A DNA stretch of 64,000 nt from Dimorphilus gyrociliatus (taxonomy: Eukaryota; Annelida; Polychaeta; Dinophilidae). Positions 26,901 through 37,700 of this stretch are shown in pieces (position 1 is the stretch's first letter; each line of letters starts with the position of its first letter). Under the pieces are notes generated by a model. It searched no databases and was not told the DNA's origin. It worked only from the letters and a program-made list of their open reading frames with translations. The stretch lies in the NCBI GenBank assembly GCA_904063045.1, contig CAJFCJ010000007.1, forward strand, positions 2,053,404 to 2,117,403, written 5' to 3'. The position numbers and the translations under genes are program-made.

Positions 26901-27371
26901 TGGTTTTGGTTATATTTTGTTTATTTTATATATACAGTATATATATATCTATATAAAAAACCGATATTATTTTGGCGTCAATTTTCTTTTTCCTATTCAT
27001 TTTCTTTCGCTTTTTGTTCGATTTTCTTTCCAGTTTGAACAAATGTAAAAAAAAAAAGCAAAAAAAAAATTATTAAAAAAAAAAATGAAAATTGGTAAGT
27101 TAAATCACCTAAATTGTCTTCTCACTTGGCGTTGGTCTCTCTTACAGTTGTAAATCTTTATTTATTTGCTAATTCACACATTTGTAATAAAAAAAAAATA
27201 CGCATATATTTTTTAAAAGTCTATTAATTTTGTAGTAAAAATGTTTCTTTATTTCTACTTCAGATAACTGTAAACAAACCTCATCCACTATTTGAAGCTA
27301 ATCAGGAAAATTCATCGACTCTTTTCACAACCAGAGTAAATATGGGTAAAGAGCAGGGCGACCACGTCTAA
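20923..27371 (+). CDS. SLC9A6: Organellar Na+/H+ exchanger, NHE6/7/9 type
   Basis: This group of exchangers sets endosomal and trans-Golgi pH. I traced 17 short exons: 20923-21184, 21387-21520, 21591-21665, 22521-22598, 22673-22749, 22809-22906, 22986-23091, 23162-23294, 23360-23554, 23616-23729, 23800-23911, 23971-24124, 24180-24231, 24418-24471, 25246-25461, 25521-25676 and 25795-25863, ending in phase at about 694 residues. The N-terminus has a signal-like hydrophobic segment and a first membrane helix. Core motifs are [58 protein letters not shown] and [12 protein letters not shown]. The C-terminus has [12 protein letters not shown]-like and [13 protein letters not shown] motifs diagnostic of NHE6/7/9. 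A second possible last exon lies at 27264-27371 (stop TAA 27369-27371), in the same phase, giving about 707 residues. The exact vertebrate paralogue is not resolvable. Confidence 0.92.
24471..25245. mobile_element. Possible MITE-like insertion in SLC9A intron 14
   Basis: This 774-nt intron is far longer than most in the gene. An 18-bp segment at 24580-24597 has an inverted near-copy (17 of 18) at 24964-24981, and the right copy lies in a perfect 14-bp palindrome, ACTGTATATACAGT (24973-24986). The structure would span about 400 bp with no coding capacity. Because the arms are simple AT-rich sequence, chance remains possible. Confidence 0.3.
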
Positions 27372-28195
27372 CGTTTAAAAATTATCTCCCAGGACTTAAC
27401 CCTCTTCTGATTTCGTCTGTTATGTTGATAATTTCTTTCGAATGGTTTTCATGATTTGATACAAAACGAAAATATGCATTTTTAATATTACTTTCTGTTT
27501 TATTAAACTAGTCAATTACTTTTGCTGTGATAGAAAACGGAGTTGGATATTCAAAAATGCTATTTTATTGAATATTATTCTTGCATAATGATAAAAAATG
27601 AATAATATCAAAAATGGAAAAAAAATGGAATGTATAATCATGTAGAGTTGGGAAAATATTACAATTTATGCATAATATACTATATATCAATGTATTTGAA
27701 AGTTTATATACTGTATACTTTATTTGTATCAATGTTTCTTTGTTTTTTTGTTTTTATGAGATTTAATAATGTGTTTTTCTTTCCTATCAACTTTAACGGA
27801 AGTATTAAAACAAATCGTGTTGAAATTTTCATTCAAATTACTATTAGTGTTATTGAATAGTTTTATTCCGTGTAATTTATTCTAACATTCCTTTTCCATT
27901 AGAATTAATAAGTTATTATGTTTTTATGATAAAGAAATTGTATATTTAAATAACATTTATGAAACATACTCAATTGATATAAACATCAAAGGCGCTTTTG
28001 CTGTACATATCAATGATATATAAAATAAATATTGCATGGCTTCCGTAAGCTTAAATTTAAACATAGTCTATAAATGTTGTATCAATGAAATTATACACAT
28101 TTATATTCTTCTTTGAAATAAGAACAAACTATATAATACATATAATACAAAATGCAGTTGGACTATAGTTTTTCAAAGAAGTTAGAGTATAATGG
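25864..28195. other. AT-rich region downstream of SLC9A
   Basis: About 2.3 kb of strongly AT-rich DNA with many homopolymer A/T runs and short TA repeats. Apart from the candidate last exon of the exchanger at 27264-27371 and a palindromic TATACTGTATA-type motif near 26931 and 27705, I see nothing coding. The frames at 26487 and 27630 are AT-driven and have no protein character. It likely serves as a long final intron and 3' UTR. Confidence 0.5.
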
Positions 28196-28402
28196 CTAAT
28201 TTGGATTCTGTTTCAAAATATTTTGTAAAACTATAATATAACTTCTAGCCATCTGTAATGTTTCAAATTTACTTAATCTTCTACCTTCAACTTGGATCTT
28301 TTCTCTTAGTTCTTCAAACGCCGAATTCATCTTTAACATTCGAATCCTTTCTCGTTCATTTGCAGCTGTACGTTTTCCCTTCTTTTTCTCTAAACTTTGC
28401 AT
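28196..28402 (-). CDS. Minimal atonal-type bHLH transcription factor
   Basis: A single exon encodes 68 residues that are almost entirely one basic helix-loop-helix domain. The basic region is KRTAANERERIRM (residues 10-22), helix 1 MNSAFEELREKI, a short loop, and helix 2 RRLSKFETLQMARSYI. The ETLQMA-x-x-YI wording is characteristic of the Atonal/ATOH1/ATOH7 group, while NERERIRM departs from the usual NARERRRM. Such proteins bind E-boxes as heterodimers with E-proteins and specify sensory or neural cells. No N- or C-terminal extension is visible and nothing suggests an upstream exon in frame. It sits between the exchanger and a gene on the other strand, with 276 bp to the latter. Confidence 0.8.
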   Translation of the reverse strand: MQSLEKKKGKRTAANERERIRMLKMNSAFEELREKIQVEGRRLSKFETLQMARSYIIVLQNILKQNPN

Positions 28403-28678
28403 TGTACTTTGTCAAATAATTTTTCCTCTTCCTTATAAGAAGTAGGGGTGAACCTACCACTTCGAAAGATAGCAGGGTACTGCTTCAACTAGTTATATTC
28501 GTTTCTTATATATATACGCTCGAGTTAAGATGCTTGTTTGGGGTAATTAATGGTTCATTCAAAGGGTACGCCTCGAGCGTTGAACAATTAAAAACACAAG
28601 AGAATGTTAATTTCATTAATCAAGTAAATAAATAAATAAAATGATTATAATTTATTTTTAAAAAAAAGAAGAGAAAGC

Positions 28679-29431
28679 ATGAAATTGGTTTCCATTGTAA
28701 AAATTTTCGCAATAATAAGTTTTGTCTACTGCAAAACAGCAACAATTACTGTTGATATGAACAGAATAGGAGAAATTGATAAAAGGAGAGTATCGTTATC
28801 TTGGATAAAATTATCGACCATAAAGAAATTTAAGCAATTATCATTTGGTTATAATGTTAGTAGTGAATTGTATTTGGAATATGCATTAATGGCGATGATA
28901 TACAAATCTGATAAAGTGGAAAATATAGGCATAGAAAGAATCACTCAACTTATTATATCTATACTTTTAATAATCGTAACATTCTTTTTAAACTTAATAT
29001 TTGCGTTTGTTTTATTCGGTCAATATTATAGACCACCCAATACCATTGAAAGGGATGATCAAATTGATAATCAAGAGGGAGAATGTAAAGGCCACACTGA
29101 AATTATATTTCAAAATCCACCCGGAACCCAAGGGCAAAGATTGCCACCCACTATGGTAACTGTTGGGAAAGGAGAAGGTGGCCAGCAGGATATATATTTA
29201 TCCTTTCCACCTAAACCTGCTCCGGCGCTAGACGGAACGTTAGATAATCGCGACGGTGTCACTTTCGCTGATTATTATACAGGAAGACCTTTCTTCGACG
29301 TAAGATACGGTGCAAAGCATCCAAATTCCAGCATTGTATCAGAAATTAAGCCGTCGCCTTCTTCATTTGCCAAAAAAGATTCAAATAACATTATTGTTAC
29401 AATTGATAAAAAGAATCCAAACTCGAAGTAA
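28679..29431 (+). CDS. Unrecognised secreted/single-pass membrane protein
   Basis: I do not recognise this intronless 250-residue protein. It has an N-terminal signal peptide (hydrophobic residues about 4-18, ending near FVYCKT), an extracellular-looking part of about 75 residues, one strong membrane helix at about 91-116 (TQLIISILLIIVTFFL...), and a polar tail rich in Pro, Gly and Asp containing YYTGRPFFDVRYG. This is a type I membrane layout. Clean start, signal peptide and stop support it being real. It precedes the amino-acid-oxidase-like gene by 122 bp on the same strand but shares no visible feature with it. Confidence 0.6.
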   Translation: MKLVSIVKIFAIISFVYCKTATITVDMNRIGEIDKRRVSLSWIKLSTIKKFKQLSFGYNVSSELYLEYALMAMIYKSDKVENIGIERITQLIISILLIIVTFFLNLIFAFVLFGQYYRPPNTIERDDQIDNQEGECKGHTEIIFQNPPGTQGQRLPPTMVTVGKGEGGQQDIYLSFPPKPAPALDGTLDNRDGVTFADYYTGRPFFDVRYGAKHPNSSIVSEIKPSPSSFAKKDSNNIIVTIDKKNPNSK

Positions 29432-29553
29432 TTGTAATTTAAGAAACATTAGACTTTTGATGAGAAATTACATTGTTTTCGTATACAATTCATTATTACT
29501 ATAAAAACCTATTTAAATATTTAAATTTATTCAATTTTTTATGTTATTAAAAC

Positions 29554-31666
29554 ATGAATAAATTAATTATTACACAAACAATATACTCCTTTATTTTTAC
29601 TAAGTGTCAAATGCAAATGTGTAAATATTCATGGAAAGATTACGTAAGGAAATACAATGATTTATCAATACCGAATTTTTATTATAATGAGTCATATTAT
29701 CTTACGGAACTCTTCCCGGATAAAAAAAGGCTTAAAGCCTATATAAAAGATAATACAGTTCTCGTTATTGGAGGTGGTATTGCAGGATTAACTGCTGCTA
29801 AAATCCTTAAAGATAGAAATGTTTCAGTAACGATTTTAGAAGCCAGTAATCGAATTGGTGGAAGAATAAGAACCTATAGAGAGGGTACATTTTTCGGGGA
29901 ACTCGGTCCTATTCAAATTCCAGTGAAGTTCGTTTATTAATGGAGTGCAATTAATTAAATTACCCAAAAAAATTAGGGAAAATTACTATTTTAAGAAATA
30001 AATTATTCGTACTATCACTAGACATGCATGTAAAGAGAAAGTAAAACACTCCATTCTTAAAGGCATAGACTTATTAGACAACTTATAAAGCATCTAAAAT
30101 TACCTTTAGTTCCTTTGATAAGATTCAATAAGAATAATCTTATACATTTAAACGGGGAAATAAAAGACTATAATAACTTTATAAATTCCAAGAATCCATT
30201 CGATCTACGATTAAATTCAATAGAAGCAAACTTAACAGTTGGTCAATTTTTTCAAATTATTGACGAATCTATATTAGATATGGGAGAGAAATTTGGGTGG
30301 ATAGAGACTGTTAAACGATTAGATAATGTTACAGTTAAAGCGTATTTAAATATGTGCTGCAATTTTTCTAAAACTGCAATAGAATTCCTAATAGTCATAC
30401 TAGAACTGGAGAGTTTATTAAATTATAGTATGGTTGAATTGTTTATGTCTCATTATGCTCTAGGTAATAAATTCTTTACCATTCAATAGCTATTAGACAT
30501 TCAAAATTATATAGTTTATACTATATACAACTGTATTTCTTATTTGAATAATATAATTGACAATAATTAAATAAATGACAGGTTCTGAAATTCCCCATAC
30601 AATCCCAGATGGTTTAGATCAAATACCGAACGCCCTGTTTCGCGAATTGACCCAATGCACAGCTATTCATTTTTATTCGAAAGTCTTCAAGATTTTCACA
30701 AATACTACCAAAGTTTGCGCAATAACTATTGATAATAGTACATATTGTGCAGATGGATTGATATTAGCCGTTCCGTTAGGTATTTTAAGATCAATTAAAT
30801 TCTCACCAGGATTAAATTATGAACAAAATCGTCTATTCAATTCTCTACCTTTTGTACCAGCTATAAGAATGTTAACTCAATTTAGAACATCATTTTGGAA
30901 AGGGATAGGAATAGACGAAGGTATCATCTTGTCTAAAAATTAGATCTTAATTAGTTGTTAAACTACTGACAGTTCATAATTTAATGCTATTTCATAAGGA
31001 GAAGTGCAAACCGATTGGTTAACTGGTGCCATGATAATAACAGACGTTCTTAGTAAAAATACCATATATTCGTCCGTCATAGAGGGTGTAACCGATAATT
31101 TTAATGCTTTAGATCGATTAAATGATAATAAAATAATCATGTATCACTTGGAGAAACTTTCTTCTATGTTTGCCTGGAATGTAAGCAGATTATATCAAAG
31201 CTAGTACAGAATTTACATATATCTCTTATCGATAATATATAAATATATATATTGTCTTTAATCTACGTTCTAAAAATATAGGCTTATTAAAATTCTGTTC
31301 ATATTTATAGATAGTAAGATATTCAGATGGCATAAGGACGAGAATACTTTAGGAGCATTTACTCAATGCCTAAGAAAACAATGTAATTATCATACACTCA
31401 TTAAATTAAGAGAACCTTTCGGAAAAATTCACTTTGCTGGTGAACATACGTCAGAATGGCACGGATGGATGGAGGGAGCTGTTGAAAGCGGTATAAGAGC
31501 TTCCCTAGAAATAATCGAGGCACTGAAAAAACATAATAAGAACCACAGTTACAAAAAATTCAATAGGATGTATAACCTAAATTTGAGTACCAATTCTACT
31601 TTTCCAATAAGAACGTTACTATTCTCGTTCATTTTCAGTAAATTAATATATTTTCCTGGTTTATGA
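29554..31666 (+). CDS. L-amino-acid oxidase-like flavin monoamine oxidase
   Basis: A FAD-dependent amine oxidase resembling L-amino-acid oxidases (IL4I1 and related secreted LAAOs), which oxidatively deaminate amino acids with release of H2O2 and ammonia. Five exons (29554-29927, 30069-30463, 30582-30920, 30999-31203, 31315-31666) join in phase to about 554 residues. The FAD-binding Rossmann motif [15 protein letters not shown] starts near residue 70, followed by [14 protein letters not shown] and GELGPIQIP, the LAAO equivalent of ELGxMRxP. The C-terminal FAD motif is [22 protein letters not shown]. The protein ends in a hydrophobic tail ([16 protein letters not shown]) that could be a membrane anchor. 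The N-terminus is only weakly signal-like. Substrate is unknown; no frame damage is seen. Confidence 0.8.
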
Positions 31667-33178
31667 TTAAACACTTTTAAAGAAGAAAATAAAAACAGTT
31701 TATTATTCATCAAACAAACAAACAAAGGTCATTAATCATGAAAAAAAAAATGACTAAAGGACAAATGATCTTTGAAGGATAAACGAAACGTTAACATGTG
31801 TAATTCTAAATATAGATTAATTATAATTTTAATACTTTGTTTACAGAGGGAAAATGTTTTTTTCCCCGATTAGAGAAATTCATTGAACTTAATAGATAAA
31901 GCATCATCTATAATTCCAAAATAGATATGACGATTACTGTCTATGACAATTAGATATTAAAAATAAAGATTGAGTTCATCCACGAAATTGTAGACAGATT
32001 ACAATGATTATAATCACAATCTTAAAAGATACTTAGACTTGTACTTGTTATTTCTTTAACAATTGATTAAAGAGGGGAAGTTCAAATAAAAGATAAGATT
32101 TTAATCTTAATAATACTACGCATTTAGGTTTCTAATAGACCTATTTGCATAAATACATATTCAATTTTATTTTAAACTAGATTTATACCTGTTGAATAGT
32201 CATAAATCTATAATATATAGATCATATTAAATTAGTCTTTCAGTATAAGATTGAAATCATTAACTTTTAACTATAGAATATGACTTTGTGCTAATTTCGA
32301 AAGAATAAACGTTTGATTGATAGAATAGAACAGATGGAGAATCTTTATTTAACACTGTTCTATATATATTTGATATTTTATTTGACTGAAAGGTCATAAG
32401 GACTGAAATAGATTATCCAGACTAAATATAAATTCAAGGGAATTCGTTACGTCCATAAAATAATCTAGACTAAAGTTATCGGTTTTCGCATTAAAAGTCT
32501 ACTGTTAATTGATAAGCTAAATTTAAAATGCGTATATCTAAGTTGCAATTATTTTTAATAATAACAATAATAATAACAATAAACAATAGTTCTATTAATA
32601 GCTTCTTTCGTTCTTAGATGAAAACTATGAAATTAAAAAACCACTTTTTATAATAAATTACTTAAATGATTATTCATCAAAGGCGTTAGCTTAAAAATCT
32701 TCCTCTTTTAATTGATTTTCAAGTTCTATTTTAGAAGAATTTTAGTGTTTGCTTTTGTTATTCAGAGTTTAAAGTTTTCCGACTGTATGTATACCTAATT
32801 TCTCAAGAAATCATGTGAATTTTTTTCTTCTGTTACTCTATTTTTTATCTAAACTTTATATTTGCCACTTTTCTATTTGGTTACTTGCTAGACAGAACTT
32901 TCTTTGAAATTATTTTTTTTCCTTAATATTTGACTTTCTACTTCAAAATGTTGAAATAAAATATTTATTATTTAACGCAGCTATCAATTCGTGCTTGTAT
33001 CTATTACAATTTTTCTTATCCGGAGATAATTAAAGATAAATTTTTTATGCTAAAATAACAGCTAAAACAATGATTTCGGGGCGTAAAGCTAACAACTATG
33101 AATATTAAAAAAAAAATAATCACGGTTTCCGTTTCCTGTAGAAATTTTCGACAAAAATATTTTAATACTCATTACAAT
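31667..33178. other. Gene-poor AT-rich intergenic region
   Basis: About 1.5 kb between the oxidase-like gene and TMEM9. It consists of AT-rich sequence with many short T and A runs; I see no coding frame, RNA gene or clear repeat. The last hundred bases probably hold the TMEM9 promoter. Confidence 0.5.
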
Positions 33179-34136
33179 ATGCTTTCTGATCATTATATCC
33201 TAACAAGTGTTTTAATAATAGTAGGATTTATATTTTTGTCTCACATTACTCCGGTAGAGGTTCGTATTTTAAGGTGGATTGCTTAAAATAGAAAGCTATT
33301 TTTTACTTTCGTCTGGTTCCTAAATTCAGCGCTGTATTATTTTTCAACGAATAGGGTCAATACGACGATGTTAGGTGTATATGCGTATGTCCGAAGAATA
33401 CTACAGAACACCCTGTCCGAAAAGTATCCGTACTAGATCCGGGTGATTGGTAATTAAATAAAATTATTAATATTATGAGAAAATAACTCTTAATTGATAT
33501 TTTTTTTCTCTTCAAAGCCAATGCGATAAAGTTGTTAATCCACCCAACAAAGAAGTATGTAAGACCTGCGAATGCAAATGGCAAAGACGAAATACAACTA
33601 CAATCAAAGTAATGGAATAAATGCCATAAATTTTATAAATTAACCAAATATATCTAAATTTTCTTTCCATTTTATCGCAGGTGGTGGTAATAATAATCAT
33701 ATGCATCATGGGAATTTTAACTTTATATTTACTATTCCTGCTATGCCTCGATCCACTTATGTCGAAGAGGCCACGCTCTTATTTAGAGCATCATGATGAA
33801 GAGGTGAATTTGGTAACTATTTTCCATGCGTCCGTAACGCATTATTCGCATGCCTTTCAAATCTCTTTTTGAGTTTTAATTTTCTTTGGAGTTTGACTTG
33901 AATTATTTATTTATGTTATATTTTACTCCGACTTATCCATAAACATACTGTTTTAATAGGATGATGGATCAGTTACACATAGCAGGCGCGACGTTCAGCC
34001 AATGCAACGAAGATCGGGTATTGTATCTCGGGTAAAAATGGAAATGTCTCGAGTAAAAGGCGAACAGGAACGATGGAAACAAACTGTACAGCAACAAAGG
34101 CGAAATATTTATGACAGTCATACGATGTTAAATTAA
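33179..34136 (+). CDS. TMEM9: TMEM9 family lysosomal/endosomal membrane protein
   Basis: TMEM9 is a small type I glycoprotein of late endosomes and lysosomes that interacts with the vacuolar ATPase. Five exons (33179-33259, 33355-33449, 33518-33608, 33681-33812, 33960-34136) give 191 residues; the human protein has 183. A signal peptide starts at MLSDHYILTS. The luminal domain has the conserved Cys pattern RCICVCPKNT, DCQCDKVVNP and VCKTCECKWQRRNTTTIKV, followed by one membrane helix (VVVIIIICIMGILTLYLLFL) and LDPLMSKRP. The tail ERWKQTVQQQRRNIYDSHTM matches the family ending. The in-frame upstream ATG at 33098 is less likely because it would bury the signal peptide. Its stop is 48 bp from that of a convergent orphan gene. 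Confidence 0.92.
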
Positions 34137-34184
34137 GTGAACATTTACTATGTTCATTATGTACATAAATTCTGTTTTTTTTTT

Positions 34185-34604
34185 CTATTCATCCTCAAAG
34201 TCACCTTCATAGTCATTACAGACAGAAGATATACTTTCATTTATTAACAAATTTGCGGAAATAGTTTCTTTTGAGCCTCTTTCTGGTGTACAAATTTTGC
34301 ACAAACAGCCTAAACAACACCATTCCGGCTTGGAGATGCTGAAACGATTACGCAAATGCTCGCATGACTCACAGCAGCACGTAATTCCATGACCGAACGA
34401 TTTGACAATCTGTTCGCTAAGGCATTCGACACATTTTACAGAACAACAACCATAATAAATCTTATTAACTTCCCTGCTGTTACAAATACTCTCTGTTTTT
34501 GAAGTAGGTTTAGTTAATTCTCTTTTCTTCACGCTTTCATTATCTCTAAAAACAATCAGCTGCCCCAAATATATCGGCCTCATTATTCTCCTAAGAGCTT
34601 CCAT
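34185..34604 (-). CDS. Unrecognised cysteine-rich protein
   Basis: A single-exon frame of 139 residues that I cannot place. It has about 15 cysteines, most in three dense clusters: YYGCCSVKCVEC (about residues 50-61), ITCCCESCEH (about 73-82) and EWCCLGCLCKICTP (about 94-107). The acidic tail ends EGDFEDE. There is no signal peptide, so zinc binding in the cytosol or nucleus is more plausible than disulphides, but that is inference. It begins 110 bp downstream of the FIG4 stop on the same strand and converges with TMEM9. It could be an independent gene or an unusual downstream cistron of FIG4. Confidence 0.5.
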   Translation of the reverse strand: MEALRRIMRPIYLGQLIVFRDNESVKKRELTKPTSKTESICNSREVNKIYYGCCSVKCVECLSEQIVKSFGHGITCCCESCEHLRNRFSISKPEWCCLGCLCKICTPERGSKETISANLLINESISSVCNDYEGDFEDE

Positions 34605-34713
34605 ACCCTTCTTTTTAAATTTTTAAAATATTCAAATAATCCTATTTTCAAATGCGATTTGTCTTCAATTTTTAAAAATATATTATAATCAATATAGAAC
34701 TTAAAAAAGGAAA

Positions 34714-37700
34714 CTATTGATGGCCAAGAGAAAAATACTCTTCATAACAAATCTTTGAAAATATAGGTGGGCTTGACAACACCCAGGCATCGGATACAGT
34801 AGCAGATTTCACTGTTTTCGAGTAAACTTCTCTAGAATCTTTTATTGTTTGATCGCTTTGTAATTTAAGGGCCAAAACTTCATTCGATCCTCTGTTTATT
34901 CTATACGATTACAAGTTAATATAGCAACAATTAAATTGAAACATAATATAGACTCACAAACTGAAATAGCTTTTTGTCTTATTTCTGCCAGTGGCACATT
35001 CGTACATTTCCGAATAGCTACAAAGAGAAACAACAAAATTAAGATAACAATATAGACAAAGCAGCACCTTTTATAGAAAACTTAATTACTTTTTATATAG
35101 TTCATTGTCAATTGAATTTGAGGATAGATTGTTTAATTCCATACCGTACGATTCTTTCATATTGTTAAAATAAGTCTGTTGGATAATAAGATGTAATTAT
35201 AATTGTTTAATACTTGAAGTTTCACTTGTAAAAACCTTAGTATTTTCTTTTGATTCATAGCTAGAAATAGCTCTAGATTTTGGTAAGGATAAATCAAAGT
35301 CATAATCGTAGTCTTCTTCCTCATTTGAAGAGCTACTTTCTTCCTTTTCTGATCCATCTTCTGAGCATTTCGATGATACGTTTTTTGTTAACTTCTTTCG
35401 AGATGAGTCTTGAGGCCGAAATTCTTTACTGCTCAAAAGCTGACGAAAAAGGAATTCATCATCAATGCTTACGTATTTATTTCCTTTATATCGTTCAGTG
35501 AACCAATCTATTCTGACATCATCCGGATATAGAGAGTAAATTGTGGCTGGTTTTTTATGGACTAGATCGTAAGGTAGAGGCAGACAATCACCAATCTCCG
35601 GGGAACACCAATTTGTGTAACTATTTTAAACGTCATTATAAAGAGACATTAGAAATTAATTGTCATTGCCATATATAGTAATTTTAATAAATACTTTCTC
35701 TTGATAAAATTTCTATTCAAGGTAAATAATTCTTGATTGTGTAAATAAAAATCGGTTCCTAATTCCCAGACATTCGTTTTTCCCGCTTCGGGTTTGTATA
35801 GCCCCAAGAAGACATTAATAGCTTGCTGTTTGTCATTGTCAGAAAAGGCGTTGCTATAGTAGCGCGATATAGTCTGCATGATATCTCTGTAAGCAGCAGT
35901 TGTTCCAGCTTTGTCTTTCCTATACCCTTGAATTCTGTGCACAAGCTGTGAGCCTAAACAAGCGAATTTATTATATGATTAATGTTTAATGGAAAATTTT
36001 CTATTACTATCTGAAACTAAAGAGATAGATACAAGGAAAATACTATTTAAAAAAAATTAGGTCGAAATGGATTAGGGAATTAAAATAAATAAAGTTCGAT
36101 CTCAATTTCGAACTCACTTAATCATTGGCCTGTGCTAATAATCGGGTCTTTGGAGTAGTTAATACTTAGTAGTAGATGTAGCTATGCGCAAGAAGTACTA
36201 CTATGAATTGATGTTGATAAGAATCATATAGTTTAAAGCAATATTTGTTAATTATGAGCAGTTATTTATTGTTTAATATAGTGGTCTAACTGATCAGTGC
36301 AGGTTAGTATGTCCCAAAAGTTCTGCTATATATTGCGAACGTATCACTTGTTGTTTTAATCAATTGGTCTACAAAGAGATATTCAGTACCAGGAATTTTT
36401 ACGTTACACCGATAAGAATGCAGAAAGTTATGGACTCGTTCAATAGTGCAACGAAACAACAAGTACTTCTTGGTGGTATAGCGGCTTTAGGCTTAGCGTA
36501 TATAATCAGGAATATCAGGTCAGTCATATATTATCTAAGTGCCTATTTATCTGGATTCTCTTTCTCCATTGAATCTGTAAACCTTTGAATGAGGATAAAT
36601 CTTTTTGCGCATTCCTGTACTATATAAAAGAATGCTTGTTTTCCCATCTATGACTGACCTATAGTCAATAAGTTATTTGATAAGGACATAAATTAAAAGT
36701 GATTTATCACTTTAGGCGCTATCCTATATATAATTATTTATAAATGGTCTATATTTAAAAAAACGAAGTTTTAAAAAGTAGATAGACTCTGGGTTCGTTG
36801 AAACACCTAATGAAGAAGAAATGTTTTAAAGGAACGACTGTTTCAGATCTAAAAGAAAGAGGAAAGAATATCCAAAGGATGTTGTCATTCTACATCAGAT
36901 CGGAAGGGCACCTAATTTGCCAAGTGCATCCCCATTTTCAATAAAACTCGAAACTTTTCTACGAATGGCTAATATCAAGTATCAAAATGAGATGGACGCA
37001 TTTGTCAATAGATCTAAAGTTGGGAAATTTCCCTGGATCTCGTTTAATGGCGAAGAAGTGGAAGATTCACAATTTTCTATTGATTACTTAAAAGAAAAAT
37101 TTAAGGTAGATCTAAATAATGATTATTCAAGCGCCGATATTGCAGCTGGTAGAGCTGTAAGGCGTATGCTGGAGGAGGGTACCTTTTGGAGTTTGGCTTT
37201 ATCTAGAACTATATATAATCTTGGATCAGAATACTTAAAAAAAATGAATATTAAATGGTGGCAAATATGGATAATTGGAAGGTTGATCAATAAGAGAGCT
37301 AAAGCTCAGGGTACTGGCCTACATTCAAAGGAAAAGGTCATAAAAGTAGGCTTAGACGATCTGCGTACAATTTCTCATTTTCTTGGTAACAGTTTAATAT
37401 ATCATTTTCTATTTACTAGTAATAAATGAGCCTTTCATATCATTTCTTTCGTAGGTAATAAAAAGTATTTCCTTGGGGAAACTCCTAGCGAAGTGGATGC
37501 AACTATATTTGGATTTGTTACGCAATTCATATATACATTTCCCGATACTGATTACGATCGAGTCTCTAAGGAAAAATTTAAAAATCTGTACAGTTATTGC
37601 GATAGAATGAGAGAGAAATTCTGGCCTGATTGGAATGAATGCATTACTGATAAACCTTAAAATCTTTTAATGGTGAAGTAAATAAACTTTTGAAGTGAAC

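Noticed and set aside
29930-31314. In-frame stops between segments of the oxidase-like gene, suggesting a pseudogene
   Set aside because: Each stop falls in an interval with GT-AG ends of matching phase, and the spliced protein keeps all family motifs.
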